Assembly: GCF_020400825.1 (NCBI RefSeq)
Contig: NZ_JAINVH010000008.1
Span: 186,001 to 250,000 of the forward strand
Source of the DNA: Streptomyces sp. HPF1205
GTDB lineage: Bacteria > Actinomycetota > Actinomycetes > Streptomycetales > Streptomycetaceae
Length of the DNA: 64,000 nt
Direction: 5' to 3'
The notes below the pieces were generated by a model, which saw only the letters and a list, made by a program, of their open reading frames with translations, had not been told where the DNA came from and did no database searches. Position 1 is the first letter of the stretch. Each line of letters begins with the position of its first letter. Shown piece by piece: positions 8,602-17,523 of the stretch. The position numbers and the translations under genes were made by a program.

Positions 8602-9310
8602 GGCGCTCGCCCGGGCCGAGCAGTCGCGGGCCGCCGCCGGGGTGCGCCGCTTCACCCGCGCCGAGACGTGGGTGCACCGTTCGCTCACCTGGCTGATGGG
8701 CGTGTGCGTGGCCACCGCCGCCTGCCTGTACGTCCCGCAGCTCGCCGAGATCGTCGGCCGCCGGCGACTGGTGGTCACCGTTCACGAGTGGTCGGGCATC
8801 CTGCTCCCGGTCCCCGTCGTCATGGGCCTGGTCTCGCGGGCCTTCCGCGCGGACGCCGGCCGGCTGGGCAGGTTCTTCCCGCACGACTGGCGCTGGCTGC
8901 GCACGGTGGCCCGCACCCGCCGGCGCGAGCCCGCCCTGGCAGGCAAGTTCAACGCCGGGCAGAAGCTCTACGCCGCCTTCACCGTCGGCGCCGTCCTGGT
9001 CATGACGGGGACCGGGCTGCTGATGTGGTTCCCCCGGCTCTCCCCGCTGGTGTGGCGTACCGGAGCGACCTTCGTGCACGACTGGCTGGCGCTGCTGATC
9101 GCCGTGGTGATCACCGGCCACGTCTGGCTGGCCGTGAAGGACCCCGATGCCCGCCGGGGCCTGCGCACCGGGTACGTGCCGCGGCGGTGGGTCCGCGAGG
9201 AGCACCCGCTGTGGCGGCCGGAACCGCCCCACCCCGAGGAACCCGCCGCCCGACGGGATCGACGCGGGAACGACGCGGGGATGACGCCCCGTCACTCCGC
9301 AGGCGGCTGA
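8585..9310 (+). CDS. Membrane cytochrome b / b6 domain protein
   Basis: 241 residues with four hydrophobic helices (about residues 34-53, 65-82, 126-146 and 160-180). The histidines expected for haem b ligation in the formate-dehydrogenase-gamma/Ni-Fe hydrogenase cytochrome b fold are seen in ETWVHRSLTW, VTVHEWSGI, FVHDWLALL and TGHVWLAV. It overlaps the molybdopterin gene by 17 bp and is presumably its membrane electron partner. The tail is basic/proline-rich. ATG 8585 is taken as start; an upstream frame extension would run deep into the previous gene. Confidence 0.87.
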   Translation: MTRLHEALARAEQSRAAAGVRRFTRAETWVHRSLTWLMGVCVATAACLYVPQLAEIVGRRRLVVTVHEWSGILLPVPVVMGLVSRAFRADAGRLGRFFPHDWRWLRTVARTRRREPALAGKFNAGQKLYAAFTVGAVLVMTGTGLLMWFPRLSPLVWRTGATFVHDWLALLIAVVITGHVWLAVKDPDARRGLRTGYVPRRWVREEHPLWRPEPPHPEEPAARRDRRGNDAGMTPRHSAGG

Positions 9311-9401
9311 TCCCGCTTCGCGGCGGTTCCGGTACAGCCAGGCAACCGCCGGGTCACCTGGAGGCCACCGGCACGTCGCGCACGCCGCCTAGCGTCACGG
9401 C

Positions 9402-10808
9402 ATGACGACGCCTCAGGTCACGCGGCCGGTGACACAGGGTGAACGGTCCGCTCCTCAGGCCGCCCCGGCGGGCCGGCGGCCGGAGCCACGCCCGCGGTGG
9501 CGGCGGCCGCGCCGGCGACGGGGACCGGCCCAGCTCACCGTCCGCGCGGTGATGGCCGTGGTCCTGCTCGCGGCGCTGTGCGCGACGGCCGTCATCGGGT
9601 CGGTGTCGGTCCGCCACGACATCGGCCGGCTGCGGACCTCGGTCGCCGAACGCGCCGCCGTGGCCGACCAGTTGCGCTTCGCCCTGTCCGACCTGGACGC
9701 CCAGCGCGCCGACACCCTCGCTCCCGGGACCGTCGTCGTCGACGCCACCCACAGCGAGATCGTCGGCGACGAGATCAACGCCCTGATCACCGCGCGGCAG
9801 CGCCGTGCCCAGATCAGCGACCTGCTGCGGCGGCTGAGCGCCGACACCGCGCACGCCACCGACCTCCGGGCGATCTTCGACGCTCTGGGCCGCTACGACG
9901 ACATCAGCGGCCAGGCCTCCTACGTCGACGACCAGGACCCCGTCCGGCCGCCGGGCAAGCCGCCTGCCGTCGCCGTGTCCATGAACGTGCAGGCCGGCGA
10001 CGTGATGACGGACACCCTGCTCAAAGACGTGGACGCCCTGTCGGCGGGCTACCAGGCCCAGGCCGGGCAGTTGCGGGACGAGGCCCACGACGCCGCGCGG
10101 CGCTGGGCCCTGGCCGTCGGCGTGCTCGGCACGCTGACCCTGCTGCACCTGTTGCGGTGGCAGCGGGAACTGGCCCGCGACTACCGGCGGCTGCTCAACC
10201 CGGCACTGGTCGCCGCCACCGCCGCCGTCCTGGCCGTCGCCTTGGCGGGCGGCCTCGCCCTCGTCTCCGCGGCCGGGACGGTGAGCAGCGCGAGCCGCGA
10301 GGGCCTGCGCCCCTGGAACCGGCTCGCCGAGGCCAGGGCCGTCGCCGCCCAGGCGGCCGCCACCGAGAGCCGCTGGTTCGTGCACGGGAGCTTCGCCGCC
10401 CAGGACGAGGCCCGCTTCGACGCGATGACCAAGGAACTCGGCGTCCTGCTCTCGCCCGACGGGTACGCCGGGGCGGCCGAGCGCCCCGCCTACGAGGACG
10501 TCCTCACTCGTTTCGGCCACTTCCGCGCAGACGACAGGAAGCTGCGCGCCCAGCAGGCCGCCGGTGACACCGAAGGCGCCGCGCGGACCCTCACCGATGT
10601 GGCCCGCGGCGCCGTCGCCTTCGACTTCTGGGATTTCGCCACGACCCTCGACGGCCTGGCCGCGAGCCGGCTGGACGACTTCACCCGCCAGGTGGACGAC
10701 GCCCGCGGCGCGCTCGACGGCTGGCCGGCCGTACCCGCCGGCGCACTGGGGGCGGCCGCGGCCCTGGTCGCCGTCGGACTGCGGCGCCGGTACGCCGAGT
10801 ACCGCTGA
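9402..10808 (+). CDS. Four-TM membrane protein with two extracellular helical domains
   Basis: 468 residues: an Arg/Pro-rich cytoplasmic N-terminus, TM1 about 47-68, a helical extracytoplasmic domain of about 165 residues, TM2 about 233-250, a short loop, TM3 about 267-290, a second helical extracytoplasmic domain of about 150 residues, and TM4 about 444-460. The length and topology resemble GlnX, the membrane partner in the GlnH/GlnX/PknG glutamate-sensing pathway of mycobacteria and corynebacteria, and the loops look like four-helix sensor bundles. No glnH or pknG lies next to it here, so that name is only a suggestion. Function not assigned. Confidence 0.75.
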   Translation: MTTPQVTRPVTQGERSAPQAAPAGRRPEPRPRWRRPRRRRGPAQLTVRAVMAVVLLAALCATAVIGSVSVRHDIGRLRTSVAERAAVADQLRFALSDLDAQRADTLAPGTVVVDATHSEIVGDEINALITARQRRAQISDLLRRLSADTAHATDLRAIFDALGRYDDISGQASYVDDQDPVRPPGKPPAVAVSMNVQAGDVMTDTLLKDVDALSAGYQAQAGQLRDEAHDAARRWALAVGVLGTLTLLHLLRWQRELARDYRRLLNPALVAATAAVLAVALAGGLALVSAAGTVSSASREGLRPWNRLAEARAVAAQAAATESRWFVHGSFAAQDEARFDAMTKELGVLLSPDGYAGAAERPAYEDVLTRFGHFRADDRKLRAQQAAGDTEGAARTLTDVARGAVAFDFWDFATTLDGLAASRLDDFTRQVDDARGALDGWPAVPAGALGAAAALVAVGLRRRYAEYR

Positions 10809-10933
10809 GCCCGTGGAACGGGCGCCTGTGTGCCTGTCCGACGCATAGGCGCCGAGCCAGAGGCATAGGTGCCGGGTGGTGGCGCGGGCGCCGGGGCGGT
10901 GGCGCTCGGCGGGGGAGCGGAACTCGAACGAAC

Positions 10934-10963
10934 TTGTGGGCGCGCCGGTCCGGAAGGTAATAG
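10934..10963 (+). promoter_or_regulatory. Candidate sigma70-type promoter upstream of 11062
   Basis: TTGTGG (10934-10939) and TAATAG (10958-10963) are separated by 18 bp and would give a leader of about 90 nt before the GTG at 11062. Just upstream, GCATAGGYGCCGR occurs twice 20 bp apart (10843 and 10863). Prediction by eye only. Confidence 0.4.
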
Positions 10964-11061
10964 TGGGCCGCAACCGTGGATCCGCCCGTGGGGGGCACCG
11001 AGCGCATCACTCGCCTCCCCGGCCGTGCCCGGAAGACCCGGACGAGACGAGAAGCCGACCC

Positions 11062-12273
11062 GTGACCGCAGATGCAACGCCCGCTCCCGAGGAGGAGCCG
11101 TCCCTTCCGGACGACGTGTGGGAGCAGTTCGCGCGCGACACCGAGCGCGCGATACGGGCCAGCGCCCCCAAGGAACCCTCCGCCCGTGCCCGCATGGTCG
11201 CCCGCAGACTGCGTGAGGAGGACGAGCGGGCCGCCGCCGAGGCCAAGCGGCGCTGGTCGGGAAGGCGCGGCTCCACGGGCCCCACGGCCTGGCGCTCCGG
11301 CAGCACCGACGCCGCCGAGCGGCGGCTGCGCCGCCGCGGCAGGCTCCGCGCGGCGCTGGGCATCCTGCTGGTCGTCCTCCTGGTGCTCGTCGCCCTTGCG
11401 CCGGGCCGCGCCTGGTCGCTGGTGACCGGCAAGGGCTGGAGGCACGGCGGCTCGGCGGCCCCCGCCCCCACCACGCTGCCGCCGGAGACCGTCGCGCCGA
11501 CCGCCGCGCCGCAGCCGGTGGACCCCGACGTGCCCACGCTGAAGCGGCCGTTCGCCGGCTCGCCCGCCGCGGACTGGCAGTCGGGGCCCGCGGCCATCGT
11601 GCTGCCCGAGGCCGCCGCCTACGGCACCACCGGCAAAGCGCGGGTCGCCGCCGCCTTGAAGGAGGCCAAGCAGTTCCTCGTCGCGGCGAACCTCGATCCC
11701 GCCGTGCTGGCCGGCGGGAGACCGGACGCCGCCCTCGCGCTCATCGACCCCGACGGAGGCACGCTGGCGAGGATCGAGCGGCAGCTCGCGCACCCGGCGA
11801 AGGACGCCACCTCCGACACTCTCTTCTCGCGGTTCGGGCCCGAAGTGCGGCTCGCCGGGGACACGGTGAAGGTGCGCGGCCGGATGACCGTACACAAGGG
11901 CAGCTACGGCGGCGTCGCCATCGATGCCGACTACACCTTCGTCTACCCGGTCCGCAGGACCCGGGACGACGGTCCGTCACCGGAGATCGCCCGCACCATC
12001 GTGCGCAGGGTCGTCACCTTCCAGGTCGTCGACCCGGCCCGCTACCGGCGCACTCCACCCGGCACGCTCACCGTCAGCCACTGGGACGCGGACATCGGCA
12101 ACAGCGCCTGCGGGATCGACGACGGGAGGCTGCACCCGGAGTTCGCCTCGGGCCCGGCCACCGCCGTCCCCAGCGGGGCGCCGACCCCTTCCGGTCCCGC
12201 CCTCGACCCGTACGACCGCAGCAAGCCCATCGACGACGGCCGGCACGGCTGCGGGCGGCTCAGCCGCACCTGA
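11062..12273 (+). CDS. Conserved single-pass membrane protein, unknown function
   Basis: About 403 residues. An acidic then charged, Arg/Glu-rich cytoplasmic N-terminus (about 1-95, including SARARMVARRLREEDERAAAE) leads to one transmembrane helix (about 97-113), a Pro/Thr-rich linker, and a large extracytoplasmic domain (about 150-360) ending in a Ser/Pro-rich tail. I recognise the N-terminal pattern from other streptomycetes but know no function. GTG 11062 is chosen because the conserved part begins there; the frame is open further upstream to 10876 but that part looks non-coding. Confidence 0.72.
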   Translation: MTADATPAPEEEPSLPDDVWEQFARDTERAIRASAPKEPSARARMVARRLREEDERAAAEAKRRWSGRRGSTGPTAWRSGSTDAAERRLRRRGRLRAALGILLVVLLVLVALAPGRAWSLVTGKGWRHGGSAAPAPTTLPPETVAPTAAPQPVDPDVPTLKRPFAGSPAADWQSGPAAIVLPEAAAYGTTGKARVAAALKEAKQFLVAANLDPAVLAGGRPDAALALIDPDGGTLARIERQLAHPAKDATSDTLFSRFGPEVRLAGDTVKVRGRMTVHKGSYGGVAIDADYTFVYPVRRTRDDGPSPEIARTIVRRVVTFQVVDPARYRRTPPGTLTVSHWDADIGNSACGIDDGRLHPEFASGPATAVPSGAPTPSGPALDPYDRSKPIDDGRHGCGRLSRT

Positions 12274-12299
12274 ATCGCGCCGTGGCCGCCGCGTACGGG

Positions 12300-13181
12300 C
12301 TACGCGCCCTGCCCGGTGCCCTCCGCGGGGGGCTCGCCCGCGACGATCAGGTCCGAGAGGTGCTCCGCGATCTCCTCGCGGAGCACCTCGGGAATGCCCG
12401 CGTCCGTCACCAGGGTGTCGACGTCCTCCAGGGACGCGAAGGAACTCAGGCCCACGGTCCCCCACTTGGTGTGGTCGGCGATCACCACGACGCGACGGGC
12501 GGAGCGTACGAACTGCCGGTTGGTCTCGGCCTCGGCCAGGTTCGGGGTGGACAGGCCGGCCTCCACCGAGATGCCGTGCACGCCCAGGAAGAGCAGGTCG
12601 AAGTGCAGTGACTGGATGGCCCGGTCCGCGACCGGGCCGACCAGCGTCTCCGACGGGGTGCGCACGCCGCCGGTGATCACCACGGTCGCCGCGTTGTCGC
12701 CGTGGTTCTGGCCCCGGCGCTGACCGGACTGGAAGACGTCGGCGACCCGCACCGAGTTGGTCACCACCGTCAGGTCGGGCACGTCCAGCAGGTGGTGGGC
12801 GAGCGCGAAGGCCGTGGTGCCGCCGGCCAGGGCGATGGCGCTGCCGGGCGGCACCAAGGCGGCGGCCGCCCGGCCGATGGCCTCCTTGGCGCCCAGCTCC
12901 AGGCCGGACTTGGCCTCGAAGCCCGGTTCGTGACTGCTCGCCTCGATCACCGGGACCGCGCCGCCGTGCACCTTCTCCACCACGCCCTGCCGGGCCAGCG
13001 CGTCCAGGTCGCGGCGCACGGTCATGTCGGAGACGTTCAGCCGCCGGGTCAGCTCGTTGACCCGCACGCCGCCGCGCCGCCGCACCTCGTCGAGGATCAG
13101 GGCTCGCCGCTGCTCCGCGAGGAGGTTGTGGTTGTCGCTCACCCGTGACCCCGTCCCGTCCGTGTCGTTGTCGGTCGTCAT
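12300..13181 (-). CDS. DeoR-family transcriptional repressor
   Basis: A DeoR/GlpR-type regulator. The N-terminal winged helix-turn-helix (AEQRRALILDEVRRRGGV then LNVSDMTVRRDLDALARQG, with the classic VSxxTVRRDLxxLxxxG signature) is followed by a DeoRC sugar-phosphate sensing domain (ALAGGTTAFALAHHL, VVITGGVR, DLLFLGVHGIS, ADHTKWG). Such repressors usually respond to a phosphorylated sugar. ATG 13181 is used (293 residues; GGGGGAC lies upstream); GTG 13142, beginning VSDNHNLLAEQRR, matches the usual start in relatives as I recall them and is equally possible. No sugar operon is adjacent, so the regulated target is elsewhere. It converges on the membrane-protein gene with only 26 bp between stops. 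Confidence 0.9.
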   Translation of the reverse strand: MTTDNDTDGTGSRVSDNHNLLAEQRRALILDEVRRRGGVRVNELTRRLNVSDMTVRRDLDALARQGVVEKVHGGAVPVIEASSHEPGFEAKSGLELGAKEAIGRAAAALVPPGSAIALAGGTTAFALAHHLLDVPDLTVVTNSVRVADVFQSGQRRGQNHGDNAATVVITGGVRTPSETLVGPVADRAIQSLHFDLLFLGVHGISVEAGLSTPNLAEAETNRQFVRSARRVVVIADHTKWGTVGLSSFASLEDVDTLVTDAGIPEVLREEIAEHLSDLIVAGEPPAEGTGQGA

Positions 13182-13406
13182 CCATGGTCCCCCATGGCGT
13201 CCCCCCGCCGACAGGCCGGGGCCGCCGTGCGCCGCCCGGCCGGGCGGCGGGCCCCGAACTGCTGCGGTCATCCATACCATGACACCGGGTGCCACGTGTA
13301 CGGCGGGTGGCCGCCGGGCAGCGCTCACGACCGCCGGCGACCTGCGCTCGCGGCCGGTCCGGGCGCGCGGCCGCCCGCCGCCCGAGCGAGCGGGCCCGCC
13401 GCCCGT

Positions 13407-15812
13407 TCAGGGCAGGTTCGGCAGGTCCTCCGGATACAGGAGCTGCAGCTCCTCGTGCGTCGGCTCGGCGACGTGCGCCAGACGCACCGCGTGCCGTTCG
13501 ACCATCGCCTCGAACGTCTGCCGCGCCGCGCGTCCGTTGCCGAAGGCGGGCCCCTTGGGCAGCGCGGTGAAGTACTTCAGCAGCGCTTCCGCGGTGTCCT
13601 CGCCGAGCTGGTACTGGTGCTCGCGGGCCTGCGACTCCACGATCCGCAGCAGCTCGTCGGAGTTGTAGTCGCCGAAAGTGATGGTGCGTGAGAAGCGCGA
13701 GGCGACACCGGGGTTGGCGGACAGGAACCGCTCCATCTCGGCGGTGTACCCGGCGACGATCACCACCACCGCCTCCCGGTGGTCCTCCATCAGCTTCACC
13801 AGCGTGTCGATGGCCTCGCGCCCGAAGTCCCGCCCGGCGTCCTCGGGTGCGAGCGCGTAGGCCTCGTCGATGAACAGCACCCCACCACGGGCCCGTTCGA
13901 ACGCCTCCTGGGTGCGGATCGCGGTCGACCCGATGTGCTCGCCGACCAGGTCCACACGGGCCACCTCCACCAGGTGCCCGAGCTCCAGGACGCCCAGCGA
14001 CGCGAGGATCTCCCCGTACAGCCGCGCGACCGTGGTCTTGCCCGTGCCGGGGGAGCCGGTGAAGACCAGGTGCCTGCGGGGCGAAGGGGCCTTCAGGCCG
14101 GCCTGTTCGCGGCGGCGGCCCACCGAGATCAGGTCGATGAGGGTGCGCACCTCGCGCTTGACGCTGTCCAGGCCCACCAGGGCGTCCAGGTCGGCCAGCA
14201 CGTCCTCGCTGTCGCGGGCCGCCACCCGTACGTCCTGCCCGGCTCCCGTCGCCGCCGGCGGCCCCTGCGGTGCCCCGCCCAGCAGCCCGTACGACTGGCC
14301 GGCGGTCTGGCGCACCGGCTCCGGGACGGGCGTCGGCGCATCGTCGGTCGCGGCGCGGTCGCTGGTGCAGTCCTCGGTCACGGGACCCGGCTCCGCGAAC
14401 TCGTAGCCGCCGCGCGCGCACCGCTCGGTACGGCACCGGGTCAGGGTGGAGCGGCAGCCGTCGATGATGTGGAAGCCGAAGCCGCGGCTGCCGGTCACCC
14501 GGCAGGAGGTGAAGGTGCCGCGGCCCTCGGCCGAGACGTACACCCCCGCTTCGGAAGGGTCGGTGACCGTGCAGCGCTCCAGCGTGGGGTCGGCGCCCTT
14601 GGTGACGATCACCCCGGTCGACGTGCCGTCGATGGTGACCTCGGCCAGGGTGCCGCCGCTCCCGTGGTCGCGGAACCAGGCGCCGGTGGCGGCCTCGCGG
14701 ATGCGGCAGTCGTCGAGCTGTACGTTGGCACCGTCGCTGACCGACACGGCGGTGTTGCGGATCCGGTCGAAGTCGCTGTCCACCACGTCGGCGCGCGACC
14801 CGCGGTCGAGGACGAAGAGCGCGTCGGGCACGTCGTGCACGCGGCACGCGTCGAGTATCGCCACCGCGCCGTCGCTGACCCACACCGCCGGGTAGTCGCC
14901 CGTGCTGTCGTGGATCTCGCTCTGGTTGGCGTCGACGCGGGTGCCCGGGTCCCACACCGACAGGCCGTTGCGGCCGAACCGGCGCACCGTGCAGCGGGTG
15001 AGCGTCAGCACCGAGCGGGCCCGCAGGTCGACCGCGTTCTCCGGCACGTCGTGGATGTCGCAGTCGGCCAGTGCGAGGACGGCGTCGGTGTCCAGGCTTA
15101 TGCCGTCGCCGGTGGTCCGGTGCACCCGGCAGTCGGTGAGCTGGGCGGTGGCGCGCGCGGAGAGCTGGACTCCGGTGCCGCGGATCTCGAACACCTCGCA
15201 GCCGACCGCCTCCAGCGAGGTGTTCTCGCCGGTCACCGACAGGCCCGAGCCCGAGGTGTGGTGCACCCGGCAGCGCTCAAGGCGCGGGGTGGCGCCCCCG
15301 CGTACGGCGATCCCGCTCTGGCCGGCCGCGACCACCTCGCACTCCTCGAACAGCCCGCCGCCGCCGTCCAGGACGCTGATGCCCACGCCGGCCGGGTTGT
15401 CCACCGAGCACAGCCGCACCGTCGGGCGGGCCCCGGCGCGTATCTCCAGGCCCACCGCGGAACGGGTGCTGATCCGCACGCCCGTCAGTTCCGGGGCGCC
15501 GCCCTCCACCAGCAGCGCGGCCGCCGAGGCGTCCTGGCCCTCGACCTGCAGGTCGTGCACGACGGCGGCCGACCGGATCGTGACCGCGACGCCCGCGGGC
15601 GGGGAGATCCGCACGGTGCCGGGACCGCCCGCGCACCGCAGGGTGACCGCCCGGTCCACCACCAGGTTCTCCCGGTAGGTTCCCTCGCCCACCGTCAGGA
15701 CGTCGCCGTCGGTGGCCGCCTCCAGGGCGGCGGCGAGCGTGTCGTACTCACCAGTGCGGCGGCGCCACCGCGAACTGCTCGGGTTGGTGACCTGCACCAC
15801 GCCATGTGCCAT
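13407..15812 (-). CDS. Right-handed beta-helix / AAA+ (CbbX/SpoVK-like) fusion ATPase
   Basis: 801 residues with two distinct halves. Residues about 20-520 form a parallel beta-helix (PbH1-type repeats of about 22-24 residues; recurrent LxxCxVHxxxGxGIxxxDxA patterns). After a linker, residues about 550-801 are a CbbX/SpoVK-like AAA+ domain: VGLDSVKREVRTLIDL, Walker A TGSPGTGKTT (about 583-592), Walker B GVLFIDEAYAL (about 640-650), sensor-1 MERFLSANPGVASRF. CbbX-like ATPases remodel protein complexes; the same domain occurs in EccA of type VII secretion. The beta-helix probably recognises a partner or polysaccharide. The order beta-helix then AAA+ is unusual outside actinobacteria. Neighbours give no clear clue. 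Confidence 0.9.
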   Translation of the reverse strand: MAHGVVQVTNPSSSRWRRRTGEYDTLAAALEAATDGDVLTVGEGTYRENLVVDRAVTLRCAGGPGTVRISPPAGVAVTIRSAAVVHDLQVEGQDASAAALLVEGGAPELTGVRISTRSAVGLEIRAGARPTVRLCSVDNPAGVGISVLDGGGGLFEECEVVAAGQSGIAVRGGATPRLERCRVHHTSGSGLSVTGENTSLEAVGCEVFEIRGTGVQLSARATAQLTDCRVHRTTGDGISLDTDAVLALADCDIHDVPENAVDLRARSVLTLTRCTVRRFGRNGLSVWDPGTRVDANQSEIHDSTGDYPAVWVSDGAVAILDACRVHDVPDALFVLDRGSRADVVDSDFDRIRNTAVSVSDGANVQLDDCRIREAATGAWFRDHGSGGTLAEVTIDGTSTGVIVTKGADPTLERCTVTDPSEAGVYVSAEGRGTFTSCRVTGSRGFGFHIIDGCRSTLTRCRTERCARGGYEFAEPGPVTEDCTSDRAATDDAPTPVPEPVRQTAGQSYGLLGGAPQGPPAATGAGQDVRVAARDSEDVLADLDALVGLDSVKREVRTLIDLISVGRRREQAGLKAPSPRRHLVFTGSPGTGKTTVARLYGEILASLGVLELGHLVEVARVDLVGEHIGSTAIRTQEAFERARGGVLFIDEAYALAPEDAGRDFGREAIDTLVKLMEDHREAVVVIVAGYTAEMERFLSANPGVASRFSRTITFGDYNSDELLRIVESQAREHQYQLGEDTAEALLKYFTALPKGPAFGNGRAARQTFEAMVERHAVRLAHVAEPTHEELQLLYPEDLPNLP

Positions 15813-15939
15813 CGGGCTGCTCTGCCCCCACCTCTTGCGTCGGCCGACCAGGGGACCAACCGTAGCGCGAGAGCGGACGTGTTCGTGACACGCATGGGCG
15901 GTCGGGACCGGCCGGCGGCCCCCGTGCCCGGACGTGCCG

Positions 15940-16557
15940 TCAGCCGCCGGCGCCCGCGCGGCCCCAGTCCTGGCCCACCCGGGCCCACTCCCGCTCCCAG
16001 GAGTCCAGCCGGCGGCGCATCAGACGCCACATCACCAGCTTGCGGGCTATCAGCAGCAGACCCGCCGCCGAGGTGGCCGCAGCGGTGCCGGCGAGCACCG
16101 AGTGGGTGGCCGCGGTCGCCGAGTCCAGCGGCGGTGGCACCAGGGCGCCCTTGTGGTCCGTCCACAGCAGGATGCGGCCGGACTTCCACACCTCCAGGTC
16201 GACCGGCACGCCGGCCACGTGCGTCGAGTGGTCGGGGGCGGTCCAGCTCAGCCGCTGGATGTGCCGCGGGTCCGGGTCGGCGGCGGACGACCCGCCGCCC
16301 GTGCCGCCCGCGGGGGCGACCCGCGCGGGCACCAGGGTCCGCTCGGCGCGCTGGGTGCGCACCACACGCTGCAGGGCGCGGTCCGCCGAGTGGCCCGCCC
16401 ACCACCCGAGCAGCGGCACCAGGCACAGCAAGGCCGCGGTGACCAGCCCGAGCCATGCCTCGACCACGTCGGTGGTCCGGCGCAGCGGATTGCGGCGCCA
16501 GCGCCACGCCGCCTTCCTGAGCCTCTTGCGACGACCGCGACCCTTCCGTCGACTCAC
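15940..16557 (-). CDS. Rv1733c-like two-TM membrane protein
   Basis: 205 residues: a strongly basic N-terminus, the RRNPLRRTTDVVEAW entry motif, a first TM (about 36-54), an extracytoplasmic domain (about 55-150, ending DHKGALVPPP), and a second TM (about 152-170) followed by a Trp/Arg-rich cytoplasmic tail. This layout and the RRNPLRR motif match the Rv1733c family of mycobacterial and streptomycete membrane proteins, whose molecular role is unknown. It is transcribed in the same direction as the beta-helix/AAA+ gene but separated from it by 127 bp. Confidence 0.8.
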   Translation of the reverse strand: MSRRKGRGRRKRLRKAAWRWRRNPLRRTTDVVEAWLGLVTAALLCLVPLLGWWAGHSADRALQRVVRTQRAERTLVPARVAPAGGTGGGSSAADPDPRHIQRLSWTAPDHSTHVAGVPVDLEVWKSGRILLWTDHKGALVPPPLDSATAATHSVLAGTAAATSAAGLLLIARKLVMWRLMRRRLDSWEREWARVGQDWGRAGAGG

Positions 16558-16659
16558 CGGCGGCCACCCCCTTCACACCCGTTCGACTACCGCAGACGGC
16601 GCGACTCATGCGTGGGCCCGCCTCGTCCCGCGGGGGCGCGGGCGCGACGCATCGCCGCG

Positions 16660-17493
16660 CTACTCCACCCTGGTCAACGGATCGCCCACCCGAAGGGTTC
16701 CGGATCCTTCGGGAATCATGTTCTGGCCGAAAAGCAGCTTCGTGCCGAAGTTGCGGTGCTTGGCGAGGGTGCGCAGCGGCTCCTTGCCGCGCTCGGCGGT
16801 CTCCTGGTCGGTGGTGGTGACCACGCACCGCGCGCACGGCTTGGGCACACGGAAGGTGACCTCGCCGATCCGCACCCGCTGCCAGTCGTCCTCGGCCCAC
16901 GCCTCGGTGCCCTCGACGACCACGTTGGGCCGGAAACGGCTCATCGGCAGCGGTCCCTCGGCGGCCCGGTCGCCCTCCGCTATCAGCGAGTTGAGGGAGG
17001 CCAGCGAGGCGGACGTGGTGAGCAGCAGCGGGAAGCCGTCGGCCAGGCTCACCGTGTCGCCGGGGAGCGCGAAGTCCGGGTCGACCGGCCGCCGCACCGC
17101 CGGGTCGTCAAGATGCACGAGCCGTACCGGGACGCCCAGGTACGCGCCGAACCAGTCGCCGGCCGCGTCGTCCGCCGCCACGGCGTCGACCTTGTCCGTG
17201 AAGATCCGCACGGTCTCCAGCGGCCCGCCCCGCGGCGGCGGAACCTCCAGCGGCGGCATGCCCGGCGCGGCCAGCCGCAGCCCGCCGCCCTCCAGGGGCA
17301 GCGCCGCGGCCAGTGCCAGGCGCGGCTCCTCCCGCTGCGTGACGACCTTCTGCGTCCGCGCGTCGACCAGCGCCCAGCGGCGGTCTCCCGCGAGCCCCCA
17401 CGGCTCCAGGACCGCCTGGCGCGTGCTGATTCCGCGCAGCGACTTGACCGGATAGATGTGCAGCGCGCTCACTCGGGGCGAGGTCGTGGTCAT
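16660..17493 (-). CDS. MOSC domain-containing protein
   Basis: 277 residues: a MOSC N-terminal beta-barrel domain (about 8-115; ALHIYPVKSLRGI and LAGDRRWALVD are the usual signatures) followed by the MOSC domain. The conserved cysteine pair is in RVPKPCARCVVTTTD, and the tail has LAKHRNFGTKLLFGQNM. MOSC proteins relate to the molybdenum-cofactor sulfurase C-terminus and to YcbX/mARC-type N-hydroxylated compound reductases. A molybdenum-cofactor binding role is therefore likely, and the window also encodes a molybdopterin enzyme 8 kb away. The start ATG has GAGGATGG upstream. Confidence 0.92.
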   Translation of the reverse strand: MTTTSPRVSALHIYPVKSLRGISTRQAVLEPWGLAGDRRWALVDARTQKVVTQREEPRLALAAALPLEGGGLRLAAPGMPPLEVPPPRGGPLETVRIFTDKVDAVAADDAAGDWFGAYLGVPVRLVHLDDPAVRRPVDPDFALPGDTVSLADGFPLLLTTSASLASLNSLIAEGDRAAEGPLPMSRFRPNVVVEGTEAWAEDDWQRVRIGEVTFRVPKPCARCVVTTTDQETAERGKEPLRTLAKHRNFGTKLLFGQNMIPEGSGTLRVGDPLTRVE

Positions 17494-17523
17494 GAGGCCA
17501 TCCTCGCAGGCTCGCCGCGCGGG

